A stretch of 64,000 nucleotides of DNA, from assembly GCF_024346675.1 (NCBI RefSeq), contig NZ_AP024850.1, positions 1,240,001 to 1,304,000 of the forward strand, read 5' to 3'. This stretch comes from Photobacterium sanguinicancri (lineage in GTDB: Bacteria > Pseudomonadota > Gammaproteobacteria > Enterobacterales > Vibrionaceae). Below, one piece after another: positions 47,335-57,032 of the stretch (position 1 is the stretch's first letter; each line of letters opens with the position of its first letter). The notes beneath the pieces were generated by a model that did not search any database, was not told the DNA's origin, and saw only the letters and a program-made list of their open reading frames with translations. The position numbers and the translations under genes were made by a program.

Positions 47335-48720
47335 ATGCTGAAAAAAGCCGCAACGGTATTGTTATCTTTGACATTAGCGGCCTGTGCTAATTTATCTGCT
47401 CAGGGATTGTTTAGTCATTACAGTGCAGCGATGGCCCCTACACATACGGCTTTAGAGCAAGGGCGATACGAATCCGCAATTGAATCATTGCCAACAGCAC
47501 CTGCTGGCCCCATTCTTGATGGTATGGAGCAGGGACGAACACGCTTTATTGCTCAACAATATCCTGCCAGTTTTTCTGCTTTTCAGGGCGCTGATATCGC
47601 CGTGAAAGAGCAACAGAGTAAAGCGATTATCCAAGTGTCTGAAGGCTTTAATCAAGCTGGTGCGATACTAACTAACGATAATATGATCACCTATCAACCG
47701 ACTGATTACGAGTTGGGCTTTTTACATCTTTATCTTGCGCTTAATTACGTACAGCAGCATAAACTCGAGGGTGCATTAGTTGAAGTGCGTCGTGCGAATA
47801 TGGTGCAAGAAGCGGCACGTAAAATCCGAGAGAAAGAACTTGCTAGTGCTGAAAAGGCGGTAAAGAAAAAAGGCATTAGTGACAATATTGGTGCGGTACT
47901 GGCACGTTACCCTGATGCGGGTACAACGCTAAGTGCAGTACAAAATGGCTATCTGTTTTTCTTATCGGGTGTGTTGTACGAAGCGGATGGCGATTTGAAT
48001 GGCGCTTATATCGACTTCAAGCGCGCATTAGCGGTTGCTCCTAATAATATATATGTCGCACAAACAGTACTGCGTTTAGCAACACGACTACAAATGCGTG
48101 ATGATTTACAAACACTCGAAGCGCGTTATGGTAAGTATCAAAAGTCAGCGAAAAATGAAGGTAGAGTGGTTATCTTTGATGAGCAAGGTGTCGTTGCTGC
48201 TCGTGATAACTGGCGATTGCCGCTTTATCTGAGTGACAGCCGTGGTCAAGGTGCTATCTATAATTTAGCATTGCCATACTATCGCAATGTGACTTTACCA
48301 AGATTATCGCCACTTAAATTGGGCAATAACTCATTGAATAGTGAACAAGTTGCTAATGTTAATAGCATGGCGCAACAGAGCTTGTCTGAAGGTTTACCAG
48401 CAATAGTGGTTCGCCAAGCATTGCGTGTACTGGCAAAAGATGAAGTGAGACGTACAGCTGCAAAAAATGGCGATGATGTTGGCAATGTATTAGCGAATAT
48501 TTTTAATACGCTGACAGAGCAACCCGATACGCGTAGTTGGCAAACATTGCCAGCCGCTATCAATATTTATCAGGATGATGTCAAAGCGGGAACGCAGACG
48601 TTAAGTTGGAATGGGCAACAGTTGGATGTTGAAGTGAAAGCAGGACGCACAACCATGGTTTGGGTGTCACGCCAAGGCAATCAAGTCAGCTGGTGGTCAG
48701 TATTACTAGGAGCAAATTAA
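47335..48720 (+). CDS. COG3014-family lipoprotein
   Basis: 461 residues. Signal peptide with lipobox LAAC (Cys17), then a helical region with TPR-like repeats around YQPTDYELGFLHLYLALNYVQQHKLEGALVEVRRANM and VLYEADGDLNGAYIDFKRALAVAPN (each shown whole only as family cues, positions about 121-160 and 210-240), then a C-terminal beta domain. Function unknown; it consistently precedes ycfL-lpoB in Vibrionaceae, hence probably outer-membrane and envelope-related. Stop overlaps the ycfL start by one base. Confidence 0.88.
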   Translation: MLKKAATVLLSLTLAACANLSAQGLFSHYSAAMAPTHTALEQGRYESAIESLPTAPAGPILDGMEQGRTRFIAQQYPASFSAFQGADIAVKEQQSKAIIQVSEGFNQAGAILTNDNMITYQPTDYELGFLHLYLALNYVQQHKLEGALVEVRRANMVQEAARKIREKELASAEKAVKKKGISDNIGAVLARYPDAGTTLSAVQNGYLFFLSGVLYEADGDLNGAYIDFKRALAVAPNNIYVAQTVLRLATRLQMRDDLQTLEARYGKYQKSAKNEGRVVIFDEQGVVAARDNWRLPLYLSDSRGQGAIYNLALPYYRNVTLPRLSPLKLGNNSLNSEQVANVNSMAQQSLSEGLPAIVVRQALRVLAKDEVRRTAAKNGDDVGNVLANIFNTLTEQPDTRSWQTLPAAINIYQDDVKAGTQTLSWNGQQLDVEVKAGRTTMVWVSRQGNQVSWWSVLLGAN

Positions 48721-49106
48721 TGAAAGCACTATCTGTCTTGTTATTTGCATTGATGCTGTCGGCATGTGCGCCACGGACATCAGGCATTAGCATTGAAAGC
48801 AGCAATCAAAATGTGGTGATTGGCAATTCATCTTTAGCGAGTAAGTTAACGATTGAAAAAGCCATGATTACAAATGTAAATGGATTGATGAAAGCAGCTG
48901 TGCCTGTAACGAGTCAATCTGAAAATGACCTCCAACTTCAATATCGTATCTATTGGTATGATGCACAAGGCCTTGAGCTTGAGGGCAGCGATGCACCTTG
49001 GCGCCAATTTGTGATTCATGGTAAAGACTCGATGACACTCCAAGCGGTAGCGACTAGTGCTAACGCAAAGCAGTACCGAATTTATATTCGCCGCGCTAAT
49101 TATTAA
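48720..49106 (+). CDS. ycfL: YcfL-family lipoprotein
   Basis: 128 residues from ATG 48720, which overlaps the previous stop (TAATG). Lipobox LSAC at residues 13-16. The rest is a small beta domain with QYRIYWYDAQGLEL and YRIYIRRANY, the DUF1425 signature. Sits in hinT-(COG3014)-ycfL-lpoB, as the enteric order hinT-ycfL-lpoB. Function unknown; presumably outer-membrane. Confidence 0.9.
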   Translation: MKALSVLLFALMLSACAPRTSGISIESSNQNVVIGNSSLASKLTIEKAMITNVNGLMKAAVPVTSQSENDLQLQYRIYWYDAQGLELEGSDAPWRQFVIHGKDSMTLQAVATSANAKQYRIYIRRANY

Positions 49107-49130
49107 TTGATTATTTTTAAAGGTAAGAAG

Positions 49131-49724
49131 ATGAAAAAAGGCCTAATCGCTGTATTAAGTTTAGCTATGTTATTGGGTGGTTGTGCTCAGAAAGTTAGCT
49201 ACGGTGACGCTCAAGAAGCGGAAACGACAACCATTGAATTTGGTTCTACGGATCTACAGAAAATTGCGGTAGAAATGACAGATAGCATGCTTGCTTCTGG
49301 TTCTGTTGCTTACATCACGGCTAATGGCAAACGTCCGATCGTAGTGGTTGATAGTATTAAAAACAAAACCAGTGAGCACATTGATACAGAATCTGTAACG
49401 GATTCTATCAGCACGCGCCTATTAAATTCTGGTAAGTTCCGTTTTGTTGATATGACGCGTGTTGAAGCGGTTCGTAAACAACTTAACTTCCAAAATAACG
49501 ATGAGCTAGTTAATCAAAGCACTGCTATTCAGTTCGGCCAAATGGTTGGCGCGCAATACATGCTTTACGGTAATCTAGCGAGCATCGTTAAGCAAAACGG
49601 TAGTGACAAAGACGTTTACTACAAAATGACAATGCGCTTGATGGATCTTAAAACAGGTTTGATCGAGTGGGCGGACGAGACTGAAATCCGTAAGCAAGAA
49701 GCGAAGTCGCTATTTGGCATGTAA
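49131..49724 (+). CDS. lpoB: Penicillin-binding protein activator LpoB
   Basis: 197 residues from ATG 49131. Lipobox LGGC (Cys19), short linker, then a TolB-N-like domain with KRPIVVVDSIKNKTSEHIDT and YMLYGNLASIV. LpoB is an outer-membrane lipoprotein that stimulates the peptidoglycan synthase PBP1B. Shorter linker than E. coli LpoB, which may affect reach through the peptidoglycan. AAAGGTAAGAAG is the ribosome site. Confidence 0.92.
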   Translation: MKKGLIAVLSLAMLLGGCAQKVSYGDAQEAETTTIEFGSTDLQKIAVEMTDSMLASGSVAYITANGKRPIVVVDSIKNKTSEHIDTESVTDSISTRLLNSGKFRFVDMTRVEAVRKQLNFQNNDELVNQSTAIQFGQMVGAQYMLYGNLASIVKQNGSDKDVYYKMTMRLMDLKTGLIEWADETEIRKQEAKSLFGM

Positions 49725-49748
49725 TACCAATTAGTCACTGATTCAACA

Positions 49749-49785
49749 AATAACGCCAATGAATGCTCGTTGGCGTTATTTTTTT
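49749..49785 (+). terminator. Terminator after lpoB
   Basis: AATAACGCCAA (49749-49759) pairs with TTGGCGTTATT (49770-49780); seven T follow. Confidence 0.94.
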
Positions 49786-49850
49786 GCCAAAAAAGTACGA
49801 TCGTGCTAAAAATGGTGTCAGGCATTAAATAGGCAGCACTCGTACCGATA

Positions 49851-50447
49851 ATGAGCAAAAAGAAAGCAACACGAGAACATATTCTAGCCACAGCTTTTGA
49901 GGCCGCTAGTACGACAGGATTAGACAGCTTAACCATAGGGAAGCTGGCGACGGATGTGGGTATGTCTAAAAGCGGTTTATTTTCTCATTTTCAGTCGAAA
50001 GAAAACCTGCAGGTGGCTGTGATTGAGTATACCGGCATGTTGTTTGTTGAGCGGGTGATCCAACCTGCACGAATAGCGCAGACGGAGAATGTTGAACACA
50101 AGCTACGTCTATTGTTTAAACATTGGCTTGCTTGGAATCGTTCATTCCAAGGTAGCTGTATGTTTATCGATGCATGGAAAGATAAAGCAGGTGAGGCTGA
50201 TTGCGCTTTACAGGCTGCTTTACAAGGAATGACGCGTCGTTGGCTGGATTATTTGGTACACCAACTAGAGAAAGGGAAAGCGAGTGGAGAGTTTCGTGTA
50301 AGTATTGATAGCTGGCAAGAAGTTTACCGTTTATATGGTATCTATTTGAGTAGCCACTTATTTCAATCATTAGCATTAGAAACCGATGATCATCAGCGTT
50401 TTTGGACTGGGATCGACAGTTTGTTTAACGAATGGCGACAGCCATAA
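49851..50447 (+). CDS. TetR/AcrR-family transcriptional regulator
   Basis: 198 residues. The N-terminal HTH (about 8-55) has LTIGKLATDVGMSKSGLFSHFQSKENL, the TetR signature (shown as family cue). The C-terminal ligand domain has SCMFIDAWKDKAGE, seen in the YcdC/AcrR subclass. Probable repressor of itself and of the downstream alpha/beta hydrolase gene, 125 bases away. Ligand unknown. Confidence 0.9.
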   Translation: MSKKKATREHILATAFEAASTTGLDSLTIGKLATDVGMSKSGLFSHFQSKENLQVAVIEYTGMLFVERVIQPARIAQTENVEHKLRLLFKHWLAWNRSFQGSCMFIDAWKDKAGEADCALQAALQGMTRRWLDYLVHQLEKGKASGEFRVSIDSWQEVYRLYGIYLSSHLFQSLALETDDHQRFWTGIDSLFNEWRQP

Positions 50448-50572
50448 CTATCAGGGTATAAATTGCAGCACAGTGATGTTATGCGTTTATGCCTTAAATT
50501 TTAATAATAAAAAGCACGGTCGTTCTATTTTTGGTTTCAATATAACGTCGAGACTTGATGGAGAAGGTTAGG

Positions 50573-51421
50573 ATGAGTAGCAAAATTTACTTTAAGCAAA
50601 CAGGTGGCGTGAATTTACGCCGTGGGTTCATTAATGTTGCATCACGGTTGCATCATCGTATTGCTCCTGCACATGCAAAGCAATTTGCCAAAAAACTATT
50701 GCTGACGCCTGTGCGTTCTAAAAAAGTCATCATTGAACCTGAAGGGCTTGTGCGCCAGTCGATTGAGACATCAGAGGGTAAGATCATGACTTACCGTTTA
50801 GGAAGTGGTCCTACGTGGGTGCTAGGCCATGGTTGGTCTGGCTCATCCAGTCAATTTTTCCCATTGATGGAGTATATTGCGCAGGCTGGCTATACCGCAT
50901 TGGCGTTTGATAACCCGGCTCATGGTGAGAGTGAAGGTCAGTTTGGGCATTTGCCTGGGTTTGTCGCTGCTTTAGATGGTGTTTTAGAACAGCAAGATGC
51001 CATTGCTGGTATTGTTGCACATAGTATGGGAGGCGCAATGGTACTTGAGAGTCGACACCTATGCTTAGAGAGTAAACCTGTGTTATTGGTTGCCCCTGTA
51101 CTCAATTATGCTGAAAACCTGATGACAACGGTTGAGCGTTCAGGCTTTTCAATGAAGCTTTTCCAAGAAGTGATTGATGAAATTGCGGTGAGTTATCAAT
51201 ACGAACTTGAAAGTATTAACCCATTGCAGCGTCTTCAGCTCACGAAAGCTCGCACGGTTATTGTGCATGATAAAGCTGATAAATTTGCATCCTTCTCAGA
51301 ATCCGAGCTGGCAGGAGAATTGTCTCATGTTACCTTGATTGCAACTGAAGGGTTAGGGCATGGCCGAATCCTAAAAAGTGAGCAATTACGTCAAGGTTTT
51401 GATTTATTAGCGCGTGCTTAA
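50573..51421 (+). CDS. Alpha/beta hydrolase
   Basis: 282 residues from ATG 50573, preceded by AAGG; two upstream in-frame starts have weaker signals. Oxyanion motif GHGWSGSSSQF (about 87-97), nucleophile elbow AHSMGGAM with Ser about 152, catalytic Asp near HDKADKF and His in GLGHGRIL. Cytoplasmic, no signal peptide. Substrate unknown. Probably controlled by the TetR gene before it. Confidence 0.9.
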   Translation: MSSKIYFKQTGGVNLRRGFINVASRLHHRIAPAHAKQFAKKLLLTPVRSKKVIIEPEGLVRQSIETSEGKIMTYRLGSGPTWVLGHGWSGSSSQFFPLMEYIAQAGYTALAFDNPAHGESEGQFGHLPGFVAALDGVLEQQDAIAGIVAHSMGGAMVLESRHLCLESKPVLLVAPVLNYAENLMTTVERSGFSMKLFQEVIDEIAVSYQYELESINPLQRLQLTKARTVIVHDKADKFASFSESELAGELSHVTLIATEGLGHGRILKSEQLRQGFDLLARA

Positions 51422-51467
51422 AGCCGTGGTTTAGTAGGTATAAATTTAAATAGGCAGAATTAAGAAA

Positions 51468-52307
51468 ATGGCAACAAAGGTAGATACATTGGTTTTTGAT
51501 ACGGCGATTAAAACCATGATTGAGCATCAGATTGGTCAGCCTATTATTAATGCAGCCCCTTTGTTGGGGGGGCTAAGTAATCGTTGTTGGCGAGTCGACT
51601 TTGATTCATTTTCTGCCGTATGGCGACCTGTTGCCAAGGCATCAGATGCGTTTGCTGTTTCGCGCTTGCATGAGTCTCAAGTACTTCTTCAACTACAGGA
51701 AAAGCCATTTTCACCCAATGTCTTATTACTTGCCGATGATGGCTTACTTGTTGAGTGGCACGCTGGTGAGGTGCATCACACGCCATGTGATCTTAATACG
51801 ATGATGTCTCTTCAAGCACGTATTCATCAATGCGTAGCGCCTGTTCACACTTTAGACGTACACGAAAAAGCGGCTTTGTACTGGTGCGCAATATTGCCTG
51901 ATGACAAGCATGCTGAGCTTGAGTCGGTTTTTAATCGTTTTCAGCAAACCGCGCTGCCTTATGCCTTTCCGCTGACTTGCTGTCACTTTGATTTGGGCTA
52001 TTACAACGTTATTCGTTGTGAAGACCAGACGGATGCAGTCATTGACTGGGAGTATTCGGCAGCAGGTGACCCAGCATTGGATCTGGCGATGACAATTCAA
52101 GCCAATGACTATGAGCGTGAAGCCGCAGTGAATGCATATTGTCGAGCGCGTAATGACGATAACATTGAGTATTGGCAAAACGCTGTCATTGCATGGCAAC
52201 CTTGGTGCGATTATCTTGCCATGCTATGGTATTTTGCAGGAGCGCAAGTTTGGCAAGATCAGAGCTATCGTGATCAAGGTAAAAAGCTATTAAATCAATT
52301 GCTTTGA
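51468..52307 (+). CDS. thiK: Thiamine kinase-like phosphotransferase (ThiK/APH fold)
   Basis: 279 residues. Aminoglycoside phosphotransferase fold: catalytic loop CHFDLGYYNVI (HxDxxxxN, about residues 165-175) and metal loop IDWEYSAAGDPALDLA. The position after ycfL-lpoB matches enteric ycfN (thiK), which phosphorylates thiamine in salvage. Other choline- or aminoglycoside-kinase functions are possible. Ribosome site weak. Confidence 0.78.
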   Translation: MATKVDTLVFDTAIKTMIEHQIGQPIINAAPLLGGLSNRCWRVDFDSFSAVWRPVAKASDAFAVSRLHESQVLLQLQEKPFSPNVLLLADDGLLVEWHAGEVHHTPCDLNTMMSLQARIHQCVAPVHTLDVHEKAALYWCAILPDDKHAELESVFNRFQQTALPYAFPLTCCHFDLGYYNVIRCEDQTDAVIDWEYSAAGDPALDLAMTIQANDYEREAAVNAYCRARNDDNIEYWQNAVIAWQPWCDYLAMLWYFAGAQVWQDQSYRDQGKKLLNQLL

Positions 52308-52444
52308 TTGAAATATAAGCGAACTAGCAGAACGGAATTACAAGGAATGTAATTTCAACTCGTGGTAACGGTCTATATTGATCGTTAAAGGCATTACATT
52401 CGTATTAATTTAGTGTCACAAACATAGACTGACTCCAAGGATTA

Positions 52445-53365
52445 GTGAGGTTAGTATTGAAATCGCTTTTATCATCATTGTTTCATAATACAGATACTGC
52501 TAAATCTTGGCGGTATACCTTCTGCTGTTCTTACCTGCTACGAGCAAGTGTGATTCTCACTGTCCTTTTTACAACAGGGTGCGTGCTTCGTCTTGGTTAC
52601 AATACGCTTAATTTCTGGATCCCATATTATGTTTCGGATTATGTCAGCTTAAACTCAGCGCAAGAACGCGCGTTTGAAACTAATCTTGATTTGGCACTTG
52701 AACAACATCGCGTAAAAGAGCTTCCTAAGATCCACCGTTTAATTTCAGAACTTCAAGCGGATCTTGAAAAACCACTGACTTTCCAGCAGATAAAAAGCTA
52801 TCACTTCAAATTTACAGCGGTGGGGCAAGAATCGGCGACTATTTTCATTCCGACATTTTCAGCTATGTTGAGATCGCTTAATGCTTCCCAGCGAAACCAA
52901 TTTAATAAAAAAATTGAAGATGATATTGAAAAAGTACGGCAAGAGCGTGTGAAGCTCACGACTGAACAAAAAATTAAAAAGCGAAGTTTGGATCTTCAAG
53001 CAAAAGCGAAAGATTGGTTAGGCTCGCTAACCACTAAGCAAAGAGGGCTACTAACAGAGCTTGCAGGCTACCAAGTCGAGATGGAGCCGACATTTTTCTC
53101 AGTCAGACAGCATTTTTTATCTGATTGGAAAGCCTTGATGTCTCAACAGCGCTCAACGCAATTTCAACAGCAACTCAAGATAACGGTTCACCAGCTTTTG
53201 GCTTTTGAAAACCCTAAAGTAGAAAAAGAACTCACCTTCTATTTGAATCGCCGTTTTGATGTTATGCGCCGACTTAATCATAGCCTGAGCGATAACCAGC
53301 TTGAACACTTACAGGGATTGTTGACTGATCTGCGTAAGGATATGGCAAAGCTTATTCATGAATAG
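52445..53365 (+). CDS. DUF6279-family lipoprotein
   Basis: 306 residues. Membrane-like signal with lipobox TTGC (Cys near 46), preceded by about 25 hydrophilic residues. The body is mostly helical, charged, with repeated QERVK and TKQR-type segments. GTG 52445 has AAGG only four bases away; a TTG at 52457 after GAGG is an equal alternative. Function unknown; conserved in Vibrionaceae near this locus. Confidence 0.85.
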   Translation: MRLVLKSLLSSLFHNTDTAKSWRYTFCCSYLLRASVILTVLFTTGCVLRLGYNTLNFWIPYYVSDYVSLNSAQERAFETNLDLALEQHRVKELPKIHRLISELQADLEKPLTFQQIKSYHFKFTAVGQESATIFIPTFSAMLRSLNASQRNQFNKKIEDDIEKVRQERVKLTTEQKIKKRSLDLQAKAKDWLGSLTTKQRGLLTELAGYQVEMEPTFFSVRQHFLSDWKALMSQQRSTQFQQQLKITVHQLLAFENPKVEKELTFYLNRRFDVMRRLNHSLSDNQLEHLQGLLTDLRKDMAKLIHE

Positions 53366-53629
53366 CACTGAGTAAATAACCTATGCTATTGGTCTATACG
53401 TTTAAATATTAAGATATGCTTTGCCGCCTTTTCATCGCAACAACGCCTATTTTGGGGCAGCGAAAAGCAGATGAAATAGCGCTAACCTTACTAATATGAA
53501 GGCTGGCGGCTGTGCAAAGAACTGTGGAGTATTCCTCGATTTTGCATACTAATCCCGACAATTGACTTTTAAACCCTACGAAACGTGTTAGATTAATTTT
53601 GCAAGATATATAAACCGAGGGAGAAAAGG

Positions 53630-54172
53630 ATGATCATTTATCTGCACGGCTTCGATTCAACAAGCCCAGGTAACCACGAAAAGGTTTTACAACTACAGTT
53701 TATCGATCCCGATGTACGGTTTGTTAACTACAGTACGCGCCATCCTAAACACGATATGCAGCACCTACTAAAAGAGGTGCACAAATTGATTGAAGAATCG
53801 AGTGATAAAAACCCTATTATTTGTGGGGTTGGTTTGGGTGGGTTCTGGTCTGAGAGGATTGGTTTTTTATGCGGTATTAAACAGGTCATTTTTAACCCGA
53901 ATTTACACCCTGAAATTAACATGGAAGGAAGAATTGACCGACCAGAAGAGTATTTAGACATAGCGACTAAATGTGTTTCCGAATTTAGAGAAAAAAATGC
54001 AGGTAATTGTCTATGCATACTTTCAACTCAAGATGAAATATTAGATAATCGTCACACAAGTGATGCTCTAGGTGATTACTACAAAATCATCTGGGATGAG
54101 AAACAAACTCATAAATTCCAAAAATTATCTCAGCATCTACAAACTATAAAAGCGTTTAAAGAAACAATCTAA
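53630..54172 (+). CDS. ycfP: YcfP/UPF0227 esterase-like protein
   Basis: 180 residues. Begins [17 protein letters not shown], the UPF0227 hallmark; the usual nucleophile elbow GxSxGG is replaced by [12 protein letters not shown], and the last His is in KQTHKF. YcfP is an alpha/beta hydrolase of unknown activity, and the elbow serine is missing here as in the family. GAGGGAG before ATG 53630. Confidence 0.92.
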   Translation: MIIYLHGFDSTSPGNHEKVLQLQFIDPDVRFVNYSTRHPKHDMQHLLKEVHKLIEESSDKNPIICGVGLGGFWSERIGFLCGIKQVIFNPNLHPEINMEGRIDRPEEYLDIATKCVSEFREKNAGNCLCILSTQDEILDNRHTSDALGDYYKIIWDEKQTHKFQKLSQHLQTIKAFKETI

Positions 54173-54187
54173 GCCTCCTACGCCTTT

Positions 54188-54213
54188 GAAGGACTGATTA
54201 TAAATCGGTCCTT
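54188..54213 (+). terminator. Possible weak terminator after ycfP
   Basis: AAGGACTGATT and AATCGGTCCTT (54189-54212) with one G-T pair; no strong T tract. Confidence 0.5.
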
Positions 54214-54340
54214 CTATCTATTTGCCCTCTGAAACCGCGAGGTTTCATGGTCAGTTTGTCTTAGTGTTTACTGTTGTCAGCCACAGAGCTAAGTCGAGCT
54301 ATTCAAGACAAGAATTCGATAAATCAAAGAGGAAGTAATC

Positions 54341-55630
54341 GTGACGCGAATTATCGTTGTTGGCGGTGGTGCCGGTGGGCTTGAGCTTGCTACAAAACTA
54401 GGTCGTACATTGGGTCGCAAAGGTCGTGCAGAAGTCACGCTTGTTGATCGCAAAGCAAGTCATTTATGGAAGCCTCTTCTACACGAAGTAGCAACAGGTT
54501 CGATGGACGCAGGTGTGGATGCATTAAGCTATCGCGCACATGCTAAAAATCATCACTTCGATTTCCAAATGGGTAGTTTGCAAGAAATTAATCGTGAAGC
54601 TAAAACGATTACGCTTTCTGAATTACACAATAAACAAGGTGAATTGTTAATGCCTGAGCGTGAGCTTGCGTATGACATCCTTGTTATGGCGATCGGCTCA
54701 ACGTCTAACGATTTCAACACTCAAGGCGTACGTGATAACTGTATTTTCCTTGATAGCCCAGAGCAAGCACACCGTTTCCGTACAGAAATGAACGATCAGT
54801 TCTTGAAGCTTCACGCTAATAAAGAGCAGAAAACCGTTGATATCGCAATTGTTGGTGCAGGTGCGACGGGTGTAGAACTTTCTGCTGAACTACACAATGC
54901 TGTGAAAGAGCTGCAAAACTATGGTTTTGGTGGTCTAGACAGCTCACGCTTAAACGTGAATTTGGTTGAAGCGGGTGAGCGTATTCTTCCTGCTTTACCG
55001 CCACGTATTTCATCAGCAGCGCACAGTGAACTAACCAAGCTTGGTGTGAATGTTCGCACTGCTACAATGGTAACGAAAGCCGATGAGTCTGGTCTAACAA
55101 CGAAAGACGGTGAACACATTCCTGCACAAATCATGGTTTGGGCTGCTGGTATTAAAGCACCTGATTTCATGAAAGACATTGCGGGTCTTGAAACTAATCG
55201 CATTAACCAACTTGTTGTTAAACCAACACTGCAAACTACGCGTGATGATGACATTTACGCGATTGGTGATTTAGCGTCTTGTGTTCAAGCTGATGGTAGT
55301 TTTGTACCACCTCGAGCACAAGCTGCACACCAAATGGCAAGTCGTTGTTTTTCTAACATTGTTGCGAAAATCACTGACCGTGAGCAAAAACCATACGTAT
55401 ACAGTGACCATGGCTCACTTGTTTCTTTAAGTCGTTTCTCGACGGTAGGTAGCCTGATGGGTAACCTAACGAAAGGCTCGATGATGGTTGAAGGTCGTAT
55501 TGCACGTGTTGTGTATATTTCACTATACCGAATGCATCAGGTTGCTTTGCATGGTGTGATTAAGACGGGTTTGATGATGCTGGTAGGGCGAATCAACCGC
55601 GTACTTCGTCCGAACCTGAAACTTCACTAA
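54341..55630 (+). CDS. ndh: NADH dehydrogenase, type II
   Basis: 429 residues, GTG start with GAGGAAG nine bases before. FAD motif [14 protein letters not shown] (about 8-21), NADH motif [15 protein letters not shown] (about 170-184), a second FAD region [11 protein letters not shown], and a hydrophobic, positively charged C-terminal amphipathic region that binds the membrane. Passes electrons from NADH to ubiquinone without pumping protons. Confidence 0.96.
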   Translation: MTRIIVVGGGAGGLELATKLGRTLGRKGRAEVTLVDRKASHLWKPLLHEVATGSMDAGVDALSYRAHAKNHHFDFQMGSLQEINREAKTITLSELHNKQGELLMPERELAYDILVMAIGSTSNDFNTQGVRDNCIFLDSPEQAHRFRTEMNDQFLKLHANKEQKTVDIAIVGAGATGVELSAELHNAVKELQNYGFGGLDSSRLNVNLVEAGERILPALPPRISSAAHSELTKLGVNVRTATMVTKADESGLTTKDGEHIPAQIMVWAAGIKAPDFMKDIAGLETNRINQLVVKPTLQTTRDDDIYAIGDLASCVQADGSFVPPRAQAAHQMASRCFSNIVAKITDREQKPYVYSDHGSLVSLSRFSTVGSLMGNLTKGSMMVEGRIARVVYISLYRMHQVALHGVIKTGLMMLVGRINRVLRPNLKLH

Positions 55631-55655
55631 GTTAGCTTGAATAAACCAGATAATA

Positions 55656-55688
55656 AAAAACCGCCAATGTGATAATGGCGGTTTTTTT
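55656..55688. terminator. Bidirectional terminator, ndh and FKBP gene
   Basis: CCGCCA (55661-55666) pairs with TGGCGG (55676-55681), flanked by six A and eight T, between convergent genes. Confidence 0.88.
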
Positions 55689-55719
55689 TACGTCTGCGTT
55701 TTAGGGCTTTTTTAAGCGA

Positions 55720-56193
55720 TTAGTTGATTTTGATGAGCTCAACATCAAAAATCAGCACTGAACCTGGTGGAATGCTACCAATTGCACGGTTGCCATAAGC
55801 AAGATTAGCAGGAATAAAGAAGCGGGTTTTCTCGCCCTCTACCATTAGCTGTACACCTTCAGTCCAACCTGCGATTACTTGGTTTAGACCAAAATCAATT
55901 GGTTGACCGCGATCTACTGAACTATCGAATACAGAACCATCTAATAAAGTACCATGGTAGTGCACAGTCACTTTATCTGATGCTTTTGGATGAGCGCTGC
56001 CAGTGCCTGCTTGAAGCACTTGGTATTGCAGACCTGAAGCTGTGACATTCACACCCTCATTTTGTTTGTTCTCAGCCAGAAAGGTTTCACCTGCTTGGAT
56101 ATTTTCAGCTGCTGCTTTTTTGTTGCTTTGAGAGCGATACATGAAAAAAATCACGAAGCCAATAATGGCAATGGTTACGATAATCTTGAACAC
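55720..56193 (-). CDS. Membrane-anchored FKBP-type peptidyl-prolyl isomerase
   Basis: 157 residues. An N-terminal membrane helix (about 3-18) followed by a short charged linker and an FKBP domain (about 60-157): VTVHYHGTLLDGSVFDSS, QVIAGWTEGVQLM, GEKTRFFIPANLAYG and VLIFDVELIKI. FKBP family. Likely faces the periplasm and helps fold secreted proteins. Distinct from the dimeric FkpA/FklB because the long N-terminal dimerisation domain is missing. Confidence 0.92.
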   Translation of the reverse strand: MFKIIVTIAIIGFVIFFMYRSQSNKKAAAENIQAGETFLAENKQNEGVNVTASGLQYQVLQAGTGSAHPKASDKVTVHYHGTLLDGSVFDSSVDRGQPIDFGLNQVIAGWTEGVQLMVEGEKTRFFIPANLAYGNRAIGSIPPGSVLIFDVELIKIN

Positions 56194-56407
56194 AGGCTGT
56201 CCTTTAAGTGTTTGAGTTGAAATTATAATACGTGGTTTAAGTTATACCAATCCCATCAATTATCCAAACATTCTTGTTGGTTTCAATGACTAAGAACTGC
56301 GTTATAGATTTTTCAGGTAGAACAAATAGCTAGCTGCAATCAATGCCGAGTTATTAGTGATTTTTCTGCACAATATCTTGCGTAGTTAATCAAGATAATT
56401 GGCCGCT

Positions 56408-56977
56408 TTAGAAAGCTTCATCCAACAGCTTTGTATCACTCGGTATGATGGAATAAAGGTTGGCATCAATGGGATCGCCATACATCATTATTTTGTTACG
56501 CAGTAAGCCTTCAAATTTTGCACCAAAAGTTAACGCGGTACGTTGGCTCGCAATGTTATCGGGGTGGGTGACGATATCAAGACGGGTTAATCCTAGCGTA
56601 ATGAAGGCTAAGCGGCAGATGACATACAGCGCTTCAGAGGCAATGCCTTTTCGGTGATGGCTTGAACGGATCCAATAACCGACATTTGCCGAATTGGAGT
56701 TAGCCAATACATCATAGAGTGAAATACTGCCGACAAAAGTGTCACTACATCGGTCAAAAATTGCGAGCTCATAGCACACATCCGAGCGCCAATTTACTCG
56801 ACTAGTAATTATCCACTCATTTGCATCGTGCTGATTGTAGCTATCACCACACCATTCTAACCAAGGCGTTAGTTCTGGTAACGATTCATGCACCGCTTCT
56901 AAGTGAGGAAGCAAATCGACACTTTTATAAGGGCGTAGAGTAAGACGTGGAGTGTTGTAGATATAATCTAAATTCAT
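56408..56977 (-). CDS. GNAT-family N-acetyltransferase (RimJ/RimL-like)
   Basis: 189 residues. Starts TPRLTLRPYKSVD and has the acetyl-CoA loop RKGIASEAL at about 112-120, followed by RLDIVTHPDNIASQR. Acetyltransferase of unknown target; less like RimJ than the gene near 16.6 kb. Single gene; regulation not seen. Confidence 0.88.
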   Translation of the reverse strand: MNLDYIYNTPRLTLRPYKSVDLLPHLEAVHESLPELTPWLEWCGDSYNQHDANEWIITSRVNWRSDVCYELAIFDRCSDTFVGSISLYDVLANSNSANVGYWIRSSHHRKGIASEALYVICRLAFITLGLTRLDIVTHPDNIASQRTALTFGAKFEGLLRNKIMMYGDPIDANLYSIIPSDTKLLDEAF

Positions 56978-57000
56978 TGGTATTTAATACGTTTGAATAG

Positions 57001-57025
57001 AAAAAACCTCGCTAAAGCGAGGTTT
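57001..57025 (-). terminator. Terminator of csiV
   Basis: AAACCTCGCT (57004-57013) pairs with AGCGAGGTTT (57016-57025); minus-strand T tract. Confidence 0.9.
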
Positions 57026-57032
57026 CAAAAAA